This document shows positions 45,330 through 53,801 of a DNA stretch of 64,000 nucleotides, in pieces; the stretch's first letter is position 1; each line of letters opens with the position of its first letter. The translations under genes and the position numbers were made by a program. The stretch is from Pseudomonas sp. FEN (GTDB taxonomy: Bacteria > Pseudomonadota > Gammaproteobacteria > Pseudomonadales > Pseudomonadaceae). Under the pieces are notes generated by a model. The model searched no databases. It was not told the DNA's origin and worked only from the letters and a program-made list of their open reading frames with translations. Location: contig NZ_CAJFDC010000036.1 in the NCBI RefSeq assembly GCF_904067045.1, forward strand, positions 1,462,468-1,526,467, in the 5' to 3' direction.

Positions 45330-46019
45330 ATGGTTGGCAGGAGCATTCTGATCGTCGACGACGAAGCGCCCATCCGCGAGATGATCGCCGTGGCGTTGGA
45401 AATGGCCGGCTATGACTGCCTGGAAGCGGAAAACTCCCAGCAGGCCCACGCGATCATCATCGACCGCAAACCCGACCTGATCCTGCTCGATTGGATGCTG
45501 CCCGGCACCTCGGGCATCGAACTGGCCCGCCGTCTCAAGCGCGACGAGCTGACCGGCGACATCCCGATCATCATGCTCACCGCCAAGGGCGAAGAGGACA
45601 ACAAGATCCAGGGGCTTGAAGTTGGTGCCGATGACTATATCACCAAGCCATTTTCCCCACGGGAACTGGTAGCCCGTCTCAAGGCGGTGCTGCGCCGGGC
45701 TGGCCCGACCGACGGCGAAGCCCCTATCGAAGTCGGCGGCCTGCTGCTCGATCCGATCAGCCACCGCGTGACCATCGATGGCAAGCCCGCGGAAATGGGC
45801 CCCACCGAATACCGTCTGCTGCAGTTCTTCATGACCCACCAGGAGCGCGCCTACACCCGTGGCCAGTTGCTGGATCAGGTCTGGGGCGGCAATGTCTATG
45901 TCGAGGAACGCACCGTCGACGTGCATATCCGCCGCCTGCGCAAAGCCTTGGGCGATGCCTACGAGAATCTGGTACAAACCGTGCGCGGCACCGGGTATCG
46001 TTTCTCGACCAAAGGTTGA
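45330..46019 (+). CDS. phoB: Phosphate regulon response regulator PhoB
   Basis: 229 residues. OmpR-family regulator: receiver domain with the acidic pair in ILIVDDEAPIREM, phospho-acceptor Asp in LILLDWMLPGTSG and conserved Lys in DYITKPFSP; then a winged-helix DNA-binding domain (~130-226) ending RKALGDAYENLVQTVRGTGY. Activates pst and other phosphate-starvation genes. A Pho box precedes it and phoR follows. Confidence 0.98.
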   Translation: MVGRSILIVDDEAPIREMIAVALEMAGYDCLEAENSQQAHAIIIDRKPDLILLDWMLPGTSGIELARRLKRDELTGDIPIIMLTAKGEEDNKIQGLEVGADDYITKPFSPRELVARLKAVLRRAGPTDGEAPIEVGGLLLDPISHRVTIDGKPAEMGPTEYRLLQFFMTHQERAYTRGQLLDQVWGGNVYVEERTVDVHIRRLRKALGDAYENLVQTVRGTGYRFSTKG

Positions 46020-46127
46020 GAGCGGCTGCGAACGCCCCCGCAACACACCGGTAACCGAGCCGCTTCAAACTCGTAGCGTTGAAGTTTGTCGCTCGAAACG
46101 GCTTCGCCTCCAAGGACGCATGTTGAA

Positions 46128-47450
46128 GTGAATCAAAACTGGCATGGCACCCTGATCCGCCATCTGTTGTTGCTGGTCACCGGCTGCCTGGTGGCAGGTC
46201 TGGTCAGCGGCTATTACGGCTGGAGTCTGGCCGTGGGCCTGGGGCTTTACCTGGGCTGGACCCTCAAGCAGTTGCTGCGCCTGCACCAGTGGCTGCGCCA
46301 GCACAAGCCCGAAGAAGCACCGCCGGACGGCTACGGCCTGTGGGGCGATGTATTCGACAGCATCTACCATCTGCAACGCCGCGACCAGCGTGTACGCGGG
46401 CGCCTGCAAGCGGTGATCGACCGGGTCCAGGAATCCACCGCCGCGCTCAAGGACGCGGTGATCATGCTCGACAGCGACGGCAACCTGGAATGGTGGAACC
46501 GCGCCGCCGAAACCCTGCTGGGCCTCAAGACGCCCCAGGACAGCGGCCAGCCGGTGACCAACCTGGTACGGCATCCACGCTTCAAGGAATACTTCGAGCA
46601 GGAAAGTTACGCCGAGCCGCTGGAAATCCCCTCGCCAACCAATGATCGGCTGCGTATCCAGCTCTATATCACCCGCTACGGCAACAACGAGCACCTGATG
46701 CTGGTGCGTGATGTCACCCGCATCCATCAGTTGGAACAGATGCGCAAGGACTTCGTCGCCAACGTCTCCCATGAGCTGCGCACACCCCTGACGGTGATCT
46801 CTGGCTACCTGGAAACCCTGCTCGACAACGTCGAAGAGGTGAACCCACGCTGGGTGCGCGCCCTGCAGCAGATGCAGCAGCAAGGCAGTCGCATGCAGAC
46901 GCTGCTCAACGACCTGCTGTTGCTGGCCAAGCTGGAAGCCACCGACTACCCCTCGGACAACCAGCCGGTGCGTATCGACACACTGTTGCAGTCGATCAAG
47001 AACGATGCCAAGGCCCTGTCCGGGCAACGCAACCAGACCTTCACCCTGGAAGCCGACGGCGCCATTCGCCTCAAGGGCAGCGAGGCGGAACTGCGCAGCG
47101 CCTTCTCCAATCTGGTGTTCAATGCCGTCAAGTACACCCCGGCCGAAGGCACTATCCGCATTCGCTGGTGGGGCGACGAGCACGGCGCGCACCTGAGCGT
47201 GCAGGACTCGGGCATCGGTATCGACAGCAAGCACCTGCCACGCCTCACCGAGCGCTTCTACCGGGTCGACTCCAGCCGCAACTCCAATACCGGCGGCACC
47301 GGCCTGGGTCTGGCGATCGTCAAGCATGTGCTGCTGCGCCATCGCGCGCGCCTGGAAATCAGCAGCGTCCTGGGCCATGGCAGCACCTTTACCTGTCACT
47401 TCGCGCCGGCCCAGGTGACCCGTTCAAGCAGCAAAAGCCAGCCCGCCTAG
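46128..47450 (+). CDS. phoR: Phosphate regulon sensor kinase PhoR
   Basis: About 440 residues from the GTG at 46128 (AAGGA at 46112-46116); this gives the usual short N-terminus before the first helix, whereas an upstream TTG at 46086 adds 14 unlikely residues. Two membrane helices (~12-50), a PAS domain (~100-200), the dimerisation/phospho-His box VANVSHELRTPLTV, and the ATPase boxes NAVKYTP, DSGIGI and GGTGLGLAIV. Works with PhoB and is restrained by Pst-PhoU in phosphate plenty. Confidence 0.96.
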   Translation: MNQNWHGTLIRHLLLLVTGCLVAGLVSGYYGWSLAVGLGLYLGWTLKQLLRLHQWLRQHKPEEAPPDGYGLWGDVFDSIYHLQRRDQRVRGRLQAVIDRVQESTAALKDAVIMLDSDGNLEWWNRAAETLLGLKTPQDSGQPVTNLVRHPRFKEYFEQESYAEPLEIPSPTNDRLRIQLYITRYGNNEHLMLVRDVTRIHQLEQMRKDFVANVSHELRTPLTVISGYLETLLDNVEEVNPRWVRALQQMQQQGSRMQTLLNDLLLLAKLEATDYPSDNQPVRIDTLLQSIKNDAKALSGQRNQTFTLEADGAIRLKGSEAELRSAFSNLVFNAVKYTPAEGTIRIRWWGDEHGAHLSVQDSGIGIDSKHLPRLTERFYRVDSSRNSNTGGTGLGLAIVKHVLLRHRARLEISSVLGHGSTFTCHFAPAQVTRSSSKSQPA

Positions 47451-47586
47451 CGCCTTGCCGGGACGCCGCAGAGCCGGGCCACTAGGCAACGGGCACATCT
47501 GCCGCTACATTGGATGACTTATGCCTGCCTTTCAGGCCCCTGAACACCTACTTCAAATTGAAATACGGAACCCGTAAAACCCCATC

Positions 47587-48930
47587 ATGGACCCTTCCCC
47601 TAGTAGCTTGACCCTCGCTTCAATCTTCGCCGATTTCGGCATGATTCTTTTCGCTCTGATCCTGGTATTGCTCAACGGTTTCTTCGTTGCAGCCGAATTC
47701 GCCATGGTCAAGCTGCGCTCGACCCGGGTCGAGGCCATCGCCCACAAGAACGGCTGGCGCGGACAGATCCTGCGCACCGTGCACAGCCAGCTGGACGCCT
47801 ACCTGTCCGCTTGCCAACTGGGTATCACCCTCGCCTCCCTGGGCCTGGGCTGGGTCGGCGAGCCGGCCTTCGCCCACTTGATGGAGCCGCTGCTGAGCGC
47901 CGTCGGGGTGAACTCCGCCGAAGTGGTCAAAGGCGTATCGTTCTTTACCGCCTTCTTCATCATCTCCTACCTGCACATCGTGGTCGGCGAACTGGCGCCC
48001 AAGTCCTGGGCGATTCGCAAACCCGAGCTGCTGTCGCTGTGGACGGCGGTGCCGCTGTACCTGTTCTATTGGACGATGTACCCGGCCATTTACCTGCTCA
48101 ATGCCAGCGCCAACGCGATTCTGCGGATCGCCGGCCAGGGCGAGCCCGGCCCGCATCACGAACACCATTACAGCCGTGAAGAACTCAAGCTGATCCTGCA
48201 CTCCAGCCGCGGCCAGGACCCCAGCGACCAGGGCATGCGTGTGCTGGCGTCGGCGGTGGAGATGGGCGAACTGGAAGTGGTCGACTGGGCCAACTCCCGC
48301 GAAGACCTGGTGACCCTGGACTGCAACGCGCCGCTCAAGGAAATCCTCGCGTTGTTCCGCCGCCACAAATTCAGTCGTTATCCGGTGTACGACGCCGAGC
48401 ACAACGTGTTCGTCGGCCTGTTGCACATCAAGGACCTGCTGCTGGAACTGGCGGCGCTGGACCACATTCCCGAGTCGTTCAACCTTGCGGAGCTGACCCG
48501 GCCATTGGAGCGGGTGTCCCGGCATATGCCGCTGTCGCGCCTGCTGGAGCAGTTCCGCCAGGGCGGCTCGCATTTCGCCCTGGTGGAAGAGGCCGACGGC
48601 AAGGTGATCGGCTACCTGACCATGGAAGACGTGCTGGAAGTGCTGGTGGGCGATATCCAGGACGAACACCGCAAGACCGAACGCGGCATCCTCGCCTATC
48701 AGCCGGGCAAGTTGCTGGTCCGCGGCGATACGCCGTTGTTCAAGGTCGAACGCCTGCTGGGTATCGACCTGGACCATATCGAAGCCGAAACTCTCGCCGG
48801 ACTGATCTATGACACCCTGAAACGGGTGCCGGAAGAGGAGGAAGCATTGGAAGTCGAAGGCCTGCGCATCATCATCAAGAAGATGAAAGGGCCGAAGATC
48901 ATCCTGGCCAAGGTCCTCAAGCTCGACTGA
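47587..48930 (+). CDS. CNNM/HlyC-CorC family membrane protein with CBS domains
   Basis: 447 residues. An N-terminal CNNM (DUF21) domain with four hydrophobic segments (~18-200), a CBS-domain pair (~220-345, including FSRYPVYDAEHNVFVGLLH) and a C-terminal CorC/HlyC domain (~360-445). The family is tied to Mg2+/Co2+ efflux or resistance; the hemolysin name is historical. It lies 136 nt after phoR in the same direction. Confidence 0.92.
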   Translation: MDPSPSSLTLASIFADFGMILFALILVLLNGFFVAAEFAMVKLRSTRVEAIAHKNGWRGQILRTVHSQLDAYLSACQLGITLASLGLGWVGEPAFAHLMEPLLSAVGVNSAEVVKGVSFFTAFFIISYLHIVVGELAPKSWAIRKPELLSLWTAVPLYLFYWTMYPAIYLLNASANAILRIAGQGEPGPHHEHHYSREELKLILHSSRGQDPSDQGMRVLASAVEMGELEVVDWANSREDLVTLDCNAPLKEILALFRRHKFSRYPVYDAEHNVFVGLLHIKDLLLELAALDHIPESFNLAELTRPLERVSRHMPLSRLLEQFRQGGSHFALVEEADGKVIGYLTMEDVLEVLVGDIQDEHRKTERGILAYQPGKLLVRGDTPLFKVERLLGIDLDHIEAETLAGLIYDTLKRVPEEEEALEVEGLRIIIKKMKGPKIILAKVLKLD

Positions 48931-48945
48931 CCCACACCACCGAAT

Positions 48946-49018
48946 GCAGGAGCCAGCTTGCTGGCGATGAGGCCAATGAGCCTTGCATCGCCCTTACAGC
49001 AAGCTGCGCCTACAAGTC
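48946..49018. repeat. Degenerate REP-like pair after the CNNM gene
   Basis: gcaggagccagcttgctggc at left and a weaker complementary gcaagctgcgcctacaag at right. One arm has diverged, so the hairpin is imperfect. Confidence 0.65.
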
Positions 49019-49021
49019 TTT

Positions 49022-49918
49022 CTATTTGCCCCTCAGGGCAAAATTCGGCAACACCTCCAGCGGCTGGCTGAACTGATAGGGAATCGACACCAGCCCCAGC
49101 CCGGTATTGCGCTGCACCACGAAGTGCAGGTGCGGCCCGGTGCTGTTGCCAGTGTTGCCCGACAGCGCCAGCGGGCTGCCCACCGCCACCCGCTGGCCTT
49201 CGCGCACGCTCACCGAGCCTTGCTTGAGGTGCAGGTACACGCCCATGGTGCCATCGTCGTGCAGCACCCGCACGAAGTTGCCCGACGGGTTCTTGCCGCC
49301 TCCGCTCTGCTCATTCTCGGTCTTGATCACCACCCCTGCGCGCGCCGCGACGATCGGCGTGCCCACGGGCATGGCGATGTCCATCGCATAACGGCTCTTG
49401 GCGCCGAAGTGACTGTATTGCCCATTCGGCCCCTGGGTCAGGCGAAACGGTCCACCGCGCCAGGGATAAGGGTAACGATAGCCCTGGGCCTGCCCTGAGG
49501 GGTCGCCAAGGAAGTATTGGAACTTGGGGGTGTAGCGCATGGGCTCGCCGGCCTGGGTCGCCGTGAGCAGCGCCAGGCGCTGGTTGCTGCGCGCCGGCAG
49601 GACCTTGCGGATCGACTGCGGGGGCGCGCCACTGACGTTCTTCAGCGCGCCAAACCCGAGCTCGATCTCCACCGGGGCATACAAATCGTTGCGCGCGAAG
49701 ACCTCATCGCCACCCTTCTGCTTGCGAATATCCAGACGTACCTGGCGTTCCAGATGCTCGACCATCCGATCACGAAACACGAACACCTGGGCACCCGGCG
49801 CCGGGCGGTCACTGTAGGAGACCACCCCGTTGGCATCGGTGTACTTGTAGATCGTCATGGCCGCAGCCGAGGTGGCGGCCATCAACAGACCACAGGAAAG
49901 CAGCAGACGCAGGAACAT
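49022..49918 (-). CDS. M23-family peptidase with DUF4124 N-terminal domain
   Basis: 298 residues with a signal peptide (~1-20). A short DUF4124 domain (YKYTDANGVVSYSDRPAPG) is followed by a LytM/M23 domain. Zinc and catalytic motifs: SHFGAKSRYAMDIAMP (H...D) and GPHLHF (HxH). Probably a periplasmic endopeptidase acting on peptidoglycan cross-links or an activator of an amidase. Confidence 0.92.
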   Translation of the reverse strand: MFLRLLLSCGLLMAATSAAAMTIYKYTDANGVVSYSDRPAPGAQVFVFRDRMVEHLERQVRLDIRKQKGGDEVFARNDLYAPVEIELGFGALKNVSGAPPQSIRKVLPARSNQRLALLTATQAGEPMRYTPKFQYFLGDPSGQAQGYRYPYPWRGGPFRLTQGPNGQYSHFGAKSRYAMDIAMPVGTPIVAARAGVVIKTENEQSGGGKNPSGNFVRVLHDDGTMGVYLHLKQGSVSVREGQRVAVGSPLALSGNTGNSTGPHLHFVVQRNTGLGLVSIPYQFSQPLEVLPNFALRGK

Positions 49919-49982
49919 AAGCGAGAGTCGCCGAATAAAACATGGCGACCAGACTAGCAGGTGGCCAGGACATTTGTGTGAA

Positions 49983-50288
49983 TCACGCCAGCTGGATGGC
50001 CCCAGGGCCGAAGCACAAGTCGACGTCCAACTGCGCCGGCGCCGACAGGTTCACCAGCGCATCCAGGGAAAACTTGTCGATCTTGCCGTTCAGCAGGTCA
50101 TTCAACCTCGGCTGGGTGATCCCCAGGCGCTTGGCCGCATCCTTCTGGGACAGCTCCCAGGCATTGATCCGGCTGATCAGCTCCATCATCAGCTTGGCGC
50201 GCAAGCGCATGTTGGCCGCCTCGCGAGGGGTGTCCTCAAGGGCATCCCAGACAGAGGTGAAACGTTCAGTCTTGATGGCGTTTGTCAT
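49983..50288 (-). CDS. higA: XRE-family antitoxin (HigA-like)
   Basis: 101 residues. Helix-turn-helix of the COG5606 type: SQKDAAKRLGITQPRLNDLL preceded by a helical N-terminus. It follows the toxin gene with a 4-nt overlap, the reverse order of classical antitoxin-first pairs and normal for higBA. It should bind the pair's own promoter and neutralise the toxin. Confidence 0.92.
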   Translation of the reverse strand: MTNAIKTERFTSVWDALEDTPREAANMRLRAKLMMELISRINAWELSQKDAAKRLGITQPRLNDLLNGKIDKFSLDALVNLSAPAQLDVDLCFGPGAIQLA

Positions 50289-50617
50289 AGCGCTGCTCCT
50301 ATTTCCTGCAGTCTGGCCCGTGCCAGTTCGATATCCCGGGTATGCGTCTTCTGGGTGGCCTTCCTGAAAGCGTGAAGGACATACAGGGCATCGGCCCGAC
50401 TGGCCACATAAAACACCCGGAATGCCCCACTCTCTTCACTCACCCTGATCTCGTAGACCCCCCTGCCTACCGTCCTCATGGGCTTCCAGTTGCAAGGCGC
50501 TTCACCCTGTTGCAGAAGGTCCAGCTGAAAGCCGACCGCCCTTCGCGCATCCAATGGGAACGTCTTGATATCCCTGAGCGAGCTTCCCACAAACACCACA
50601 TCCTTGTGCCTTGGCAT
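50285..50617 (-). CDS. higB: RelE/HigB-like toxin (phage-derived Gp49 family)
   Basis: 110 residues of the Gp49-like/HigB family (COG4679). Seen motifs: FVGSSLRDIKTFPLDARRAV, GVYEIRVSEESGAFRVFYVA and VLHAFRKATQKT, where the basic residues form the likely mRNA-cleavage site on the ribosome. First gene of the higBA pair. It stands between two Pho-locus genes that I recall as adjacent in P. aeruginosa, so it is an insertion. Confidence 0.92.
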   Translation of the reverse strand: MPRHKDVVFVGSSLRDIKTFPLDARRAVGFQLDLLQQGEAPCNWKPMRTVGRGVYEIRVSEESGAFRVFYVASRADALYVLHAFRKATQKTHTRDIELARARLQEIGAAL

Positions 50618-50825
50618 CGGTTTCTCCTGTAGCTGACAGGAAAAAGCCTAATCAATCGGCAGAGTATCCGTGGTGCAATGTTGTTTCAAAGCTTGGCTGG
50701 GAGGCCGCCGTCGGCAAGGTTCTCAAACAGCTTATATCGAAATAGATATAAAACAACCTGTACGGAAAGATTCGGATGAAAGGCTTTCCGAAGACGCTAG
50801 TCGGTACGAGAAGAGGGTCAGGCAA

Positions 50826-50854
50826 ACGACGCGGCGTGAAAGACACCGCGTCGT
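50826..50854. terminator. Hairpin after the response-regulator gene
   Basis: Nine-base arms acgacgcgg and ccgcgtcgt, 11 nt apart, lie just past the stop of the leftward response-regulator gene at 50865. The T-tract on that strand is short (ttt), so strength is moderate. Confidence 0.6.
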
Positions 50855-50864
50855 CAGGCGGGCA

Positions 50865-51791
50865 TCAAGCTCCGGGAACGAAATGCTTCTGCGCGGTACC
50901 GCGAGCGATCAGGCGGGAGATGTAGTCAAGCTTCTGGGCATCCTGGTCGACAAAGCGGAAGGTCAATTGCAGCCATTCGCTGTCCGGCTTCGGCTCGTGG
51001 GCCACGACCGCATGCAGGTAGCCATTCAGGCGGGCGATCTCGGCGTTGTCGCCCTGCTCCAGGTCCAGCACCGCATTTTCCAGGACCTGCGGCAGGACTT
51101 CAATGCGACGCACCACCAGCAAGGCTTCCTTGATGCTCAGCGCCTTGATCACGCACTGCTGGGTGCCGCTGGACAGACGCAACTGGCCCTGACCGCGACC
51201 GCCCGAGGCAGCGGCCCCCGCCGGCGACGCGGCAGTAGTCGCACGCACGGGCGGGCTGTTGAGCAGGCCTTTGGACGGCGCCGCCGCAGGAGCCTGCGCA
51301 GCCGCCGGACTGACCACTTCAGCCCGGCCACCGGTCAGGGCGCTCAGGGAATCGTTGCCAAAGGCCGAATTCGCCCGGGTCGGCGCGCTGTTCATCAAGG
51401 TGTCGAGCTTGCCAACCTTGTGCAACGCCTGTTTGACCTTGGTCAGCAACTGTTCGTTGGTAAACGGCTTGCTGACGTAACCGGAAACACCGGCCTGGAT
51501 TGCCTGAACCACGTTTTCCTTGTCGCCACGGCTGGTCACCATGACGAACGGCATCGTCTTGAGGTTGTCCTGCTGGCGGCACCAGGTCAGCAACTCCAGA
51601 CCGGACATTTCCGGCATTTCCCAGTCGCACAGCACCAGGTCGAACGCTTCGCGGGCCAGCACCGCCTGGGCCTTGCGACCGTTAACAGCGTCTTCGATCC
51701 GGATGCCCGGGAAGTAGTTGCGCAGGCATTTCTTCACCAGATCGCGGATGAACGACGCGTCATCCACCACCAACACACTGACTTTACTCAT
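50865..51791 (-). CDS. Response regulator with PilZ-like C-terminal domain
   Basis: 308 residues. CheY-like receiver domain (~1-125) with SVLVVDDASFIRD, phospho-acceptor Asp in LVLCDWEMPEMSG and Lys in GYVSKPF. An Ala/Pro-rich linker (~140-205) precedes a C-terminal domain ending FRFVDQDAQKLDYISRLIAR that resembles the tail of PilZ domains; the c-di-GMP RxxxR motif was not clearly seen. No DNA-binding domain. Corresponds by position to PA5364 of P. aeruginosa as I recall it. Confidence 0.85.
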   Translation of the reverse strand: MSKVSVLVVDDASFIRDLVKKCLRNYFPGIRIEDAVNGRKAQAVLAREAFDLVLCDWEMPEMSGLELLTWCRQQDNLKTMPFVMVTSRGDKENVVQAIQAGVSGYVSKPFTNEQLLTKVKQALHKVGKLDTLMNSAPTRANSAFGNDSLSALTGGRAEVVSPAAAQAPAAAPSKGLLNSPPVRATTAASPAGAAASGGRGQGQLRLSSGTQQCVIKALSIKEALLVVRRIEVLPQVLENAVLDLEQGDNAEIARLNGYLHAVVAHEPKPDSEWLQLTFRFVDQDAQKLDYISRLIARGTAQKHFVPGA

Positions 51792-51908
51792 TGACCATTC
51801 CTCTGAAAATCCCGGCTAGCATACTGACTAATGGCTATTTGCCAAAACGCCGATTAATCACGCCGGGACTTTTCGTTCGCGGGTGCGCGTAAATTCTTGC
51901 GCCACAAA

Positions 51909-51940
51909 CAAAAACGCCCGACCTTAGGCCGGGCGTTTTT
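51909..51940. terminator. Bidirectional-looking intrinsic terminator after phoU
   Basis: Arms aaaaacgcccg and cgggcgttttt flank a short cc/gg extension and tta loop. It lies 12 nt past the phoU stop on the leftward strand and should end the pst-phoU transcript. Confidence 0.92.
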
Positions 51941-51951
51941 CTCGGGCAATC

Positions 51952-52713
51952 TTACTTATCGTCAACTTCGCCGGGAACATTAGCGGTTTCGGACAAGGTG
52001 CCTTCAACTTCCTGGCGCATGCGCTTGAGGCCCAGGTGCCGGACATCGGTTCCGCGCACCAGGTAGATCACCAGTTCGGAGATATTCCGTGCGTGATCGC
52101 CGATCCGCTCCAGGGAGCGCAGCACCCAGATGATGCTCAACACACGGGTAATCGAGCGCGGGTCTTCCATCATGTAGGTCGCCAGCTCGCGCAGGGCGGT
52201 CTTGTATTCGCGGTCGATGATCTTGTCATGCTGCGCCACCGACAAGGCCAGCTCGGCGTCGAAGCGGGCAAAGGCATCCAGCGAGTCGCGGACCATGTTG
52301 CGTACCTGGTCGCCGATATGCCGCACTTCGACATAACCGCGCGGCGCTTCACCTTCCTCGCACAGCTGGATGGCGCGACGGGCGATCTTGGTCGATTCGT
52401 CACCAATGCGCTCCAGGTCGATCACCGACTTGGAGATGCTGATGATCAAGCGCAGATCGGAGGCCGCGGGCTGGCGACGAGCGAGAATGCGCAGGCATTC
52501 CTCGTCGATGTTGCGCTCCATCTGGTTGATCTGGTCGTCGATATCGCGCACTTGCTGGGCCAGGCCCGAGTCGGCTTCGATCAGCGCGCTTACCGCGTCG
52601 TTGACCTGTTTCTCGACCAACCCGCCCATGGCCAGGAGGTGGCTGCGTACTTCTTCCAGTTCCGCGTTGAACTGCGCGGAAATGTGGTGGGTAAGACCGT
52701 CTTTATCAATCAT
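51952..52713 (-). CDS. phoU: Phosphate signalling protein PhoU
   Basis: 253 residues from the ATG at 52713. Two three-helix PhoU repeats, each with the acidic metal-binding segment of the family (for example VIDLERIGDESTKIA and LRSLERIGDHARNI). PhoU links the Pst transporter to PhoR and keeps the Pho regulon off when phosphate is ample. Last gene of the pstCABphoU-like set, followed by a terminator. Confidence 0.97.
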   Translation of the reverse strand: MIDKDGLTHHISAQFNAELEEVRSHLLAMGGLVEKQVNDAVSALIEADSGLAQQVRDIDDQINQMERNIDEECLRILARRQPAASDLRLIISISKSVIDLERIGDESTKIARRAIQLCEEGEAPRGYVEVRHIGDQVRNMVRDSLDAFARFDAELALSVAQHDKIIDREYKTALRELATYMMEDPRSITRVLSIIWVLRSLERIGDHARNISELVIYLVRGTDVRHLGLKRMRQEVEGTLSETANVPGEVDDK

Positions 52714-52725
52714 GTTTCGCTCCGC

Positions 52726-52764
52726 GAAAGCTGCAAGCTTCAAGCTGTAAGCTTCAAGCCGAAT
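52726..52764. repeat. Short imperfect repeat between phoU and pstB
   Basis: Repeated aagcttcaagc-type units (gcaagcttcaagctgtaagc, then ttcaagc) make a small self-complementary cluster. Similar gcttcaagct strings are common between Pseudomonas genes. Confidence 0.55.
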
Positions 52765-52826
52765 TATGGATATTCCCAGGCTGCCCTTGCTTGCCGCTTG
52801 TCACTGGCAGCTTACAACGGCTTCAC

Positions 52827-53660
52827 CTAGCCATAACGACCGGTAATGTAGTCTTCGGTCTGCTTCTTGGCCGGGTTGGTGAACAGGGTATCGGTGTCAC
52901 CGAACTCCACCAGCTTGCCCATGTACATGAACGCGGTGTAGTCGGAGACCCGTGCCGCCTGTTGCATGTTGTGGGTGACGATGACGATGGTGAACTTGGA
53001 CTTGAGCTCATAGATCAGTTCTTCGACCTTGAGGGTCGAGATCGGATCGAGTGCCGAACAGGGTTCGTCGAGCAGCAACACTTCCGGTTCGACCGCAATG
53101 GTCCGGGCGATCACCAGACGTTGTTGCTGACCGCCGGACAGGCCCAGGGCCGAGTCATGCAGACGATCCTTGACCTCCTCCCACAGCGCGGCGCCCTTGA
53201 GAGCCCACTCCACGGCTTCATCGAGAATACGCTTCTTGTTGATGCCCTGGATACGCAGGCCGTAGACCACGTTTTCGTAGATGGTCTTGGGGAACGGGTT
53301 GGGCTTCTGGAACACCATGCCGACCTTGCGGCGCAGCTCGGCCACATCCTCGCCCTTGCGGTAGATGTTGTTGCCGTAGAGGTTGATTTCACCATCCACG
53401 CGGCAACCGTCCACCAGGTCGTTCATGCGGTTGAAGGTCCGCAGCAGCGTCGACTTGCCGCAACCGGACGGGCCGATGAAGGCCGTCACGCGTTGTTTGG
53501 GAATGTTCATGCTGACGTCGTACAGGGCCTGCTTTTCGCCGTAGTACAGGCTCAGTTTCGGGACTTCGATGGCAACGGTTTCGCTCGCCAGGTCCAGGCT
53601 CTGTTTGTTACGGCCCAGGGCGGACATGTTGATGCCATGGGTTTGGGTTTCATGCTGCAT
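52827..53660 (-). CDS. pstB: Phosphate ABC transporter ATP-binding protein PstB
   Basis: 277 residues from the ATG at 53660, which has GGAG seven nt upstream; an in-frame codon at 53681 is less likely. ABC ATPase: Walker A GPSGCGKST, Q-loop region, signature LSGGQQQR, Walker B LLLDEPCSALD and the switch His in VTHNMQ. Energises high-affinity phosphate uptake through PstCA. Confidence 0.97.
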   Translation of the reverse strand: MQHETQTHGINMSALGRNKQSLDLASETVAIEVPKLSLYYGEKQALYDVSMNIPKQRVTAFIGPSGCGKSTLLRTFNRMNDLVDGCRVDGEINLYGNNIYRKGEDVAELRRKVGMVFQKPNPFPKTIYENVVYGLRIQGINKKRILDEAVEWALKGAALWEEVKDRLHDSALGLSGGQQQRLVIARTIAVEPEVLLLDEPCSALDPISTLKVEELIYELKSKFTIVIVTHNMQQAARVSDYTAFMYMGKLVEFGDTDTLFTNPAKKQTEDYITGRYG

Positions 53661-53687
53661 GGGGTAACTCCCTGCGCTCACATATTC

Positions 53688-53785
53688 GTTGTAGGAGCAA
53701 TCTCGCTCGCGATGCGGTCACCCGGGCTTTTCTGAATCACCGTGGCGATGCGTCTTTCTTCGCGAGCAAGCTCGCTCCTACAGTG
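53688..53785. repeat. REPIN between pstB and pstA
   Basis: Left unit gttgtaggagcaatctcgct and right unit gcgagcaagctcgctcctac in inverted orientation, ~55 nt apart, inside the pst operon. Confidence 0.85.
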
Positions 53786-53801
53786 GATGGGGTGAATGTT
53801 A

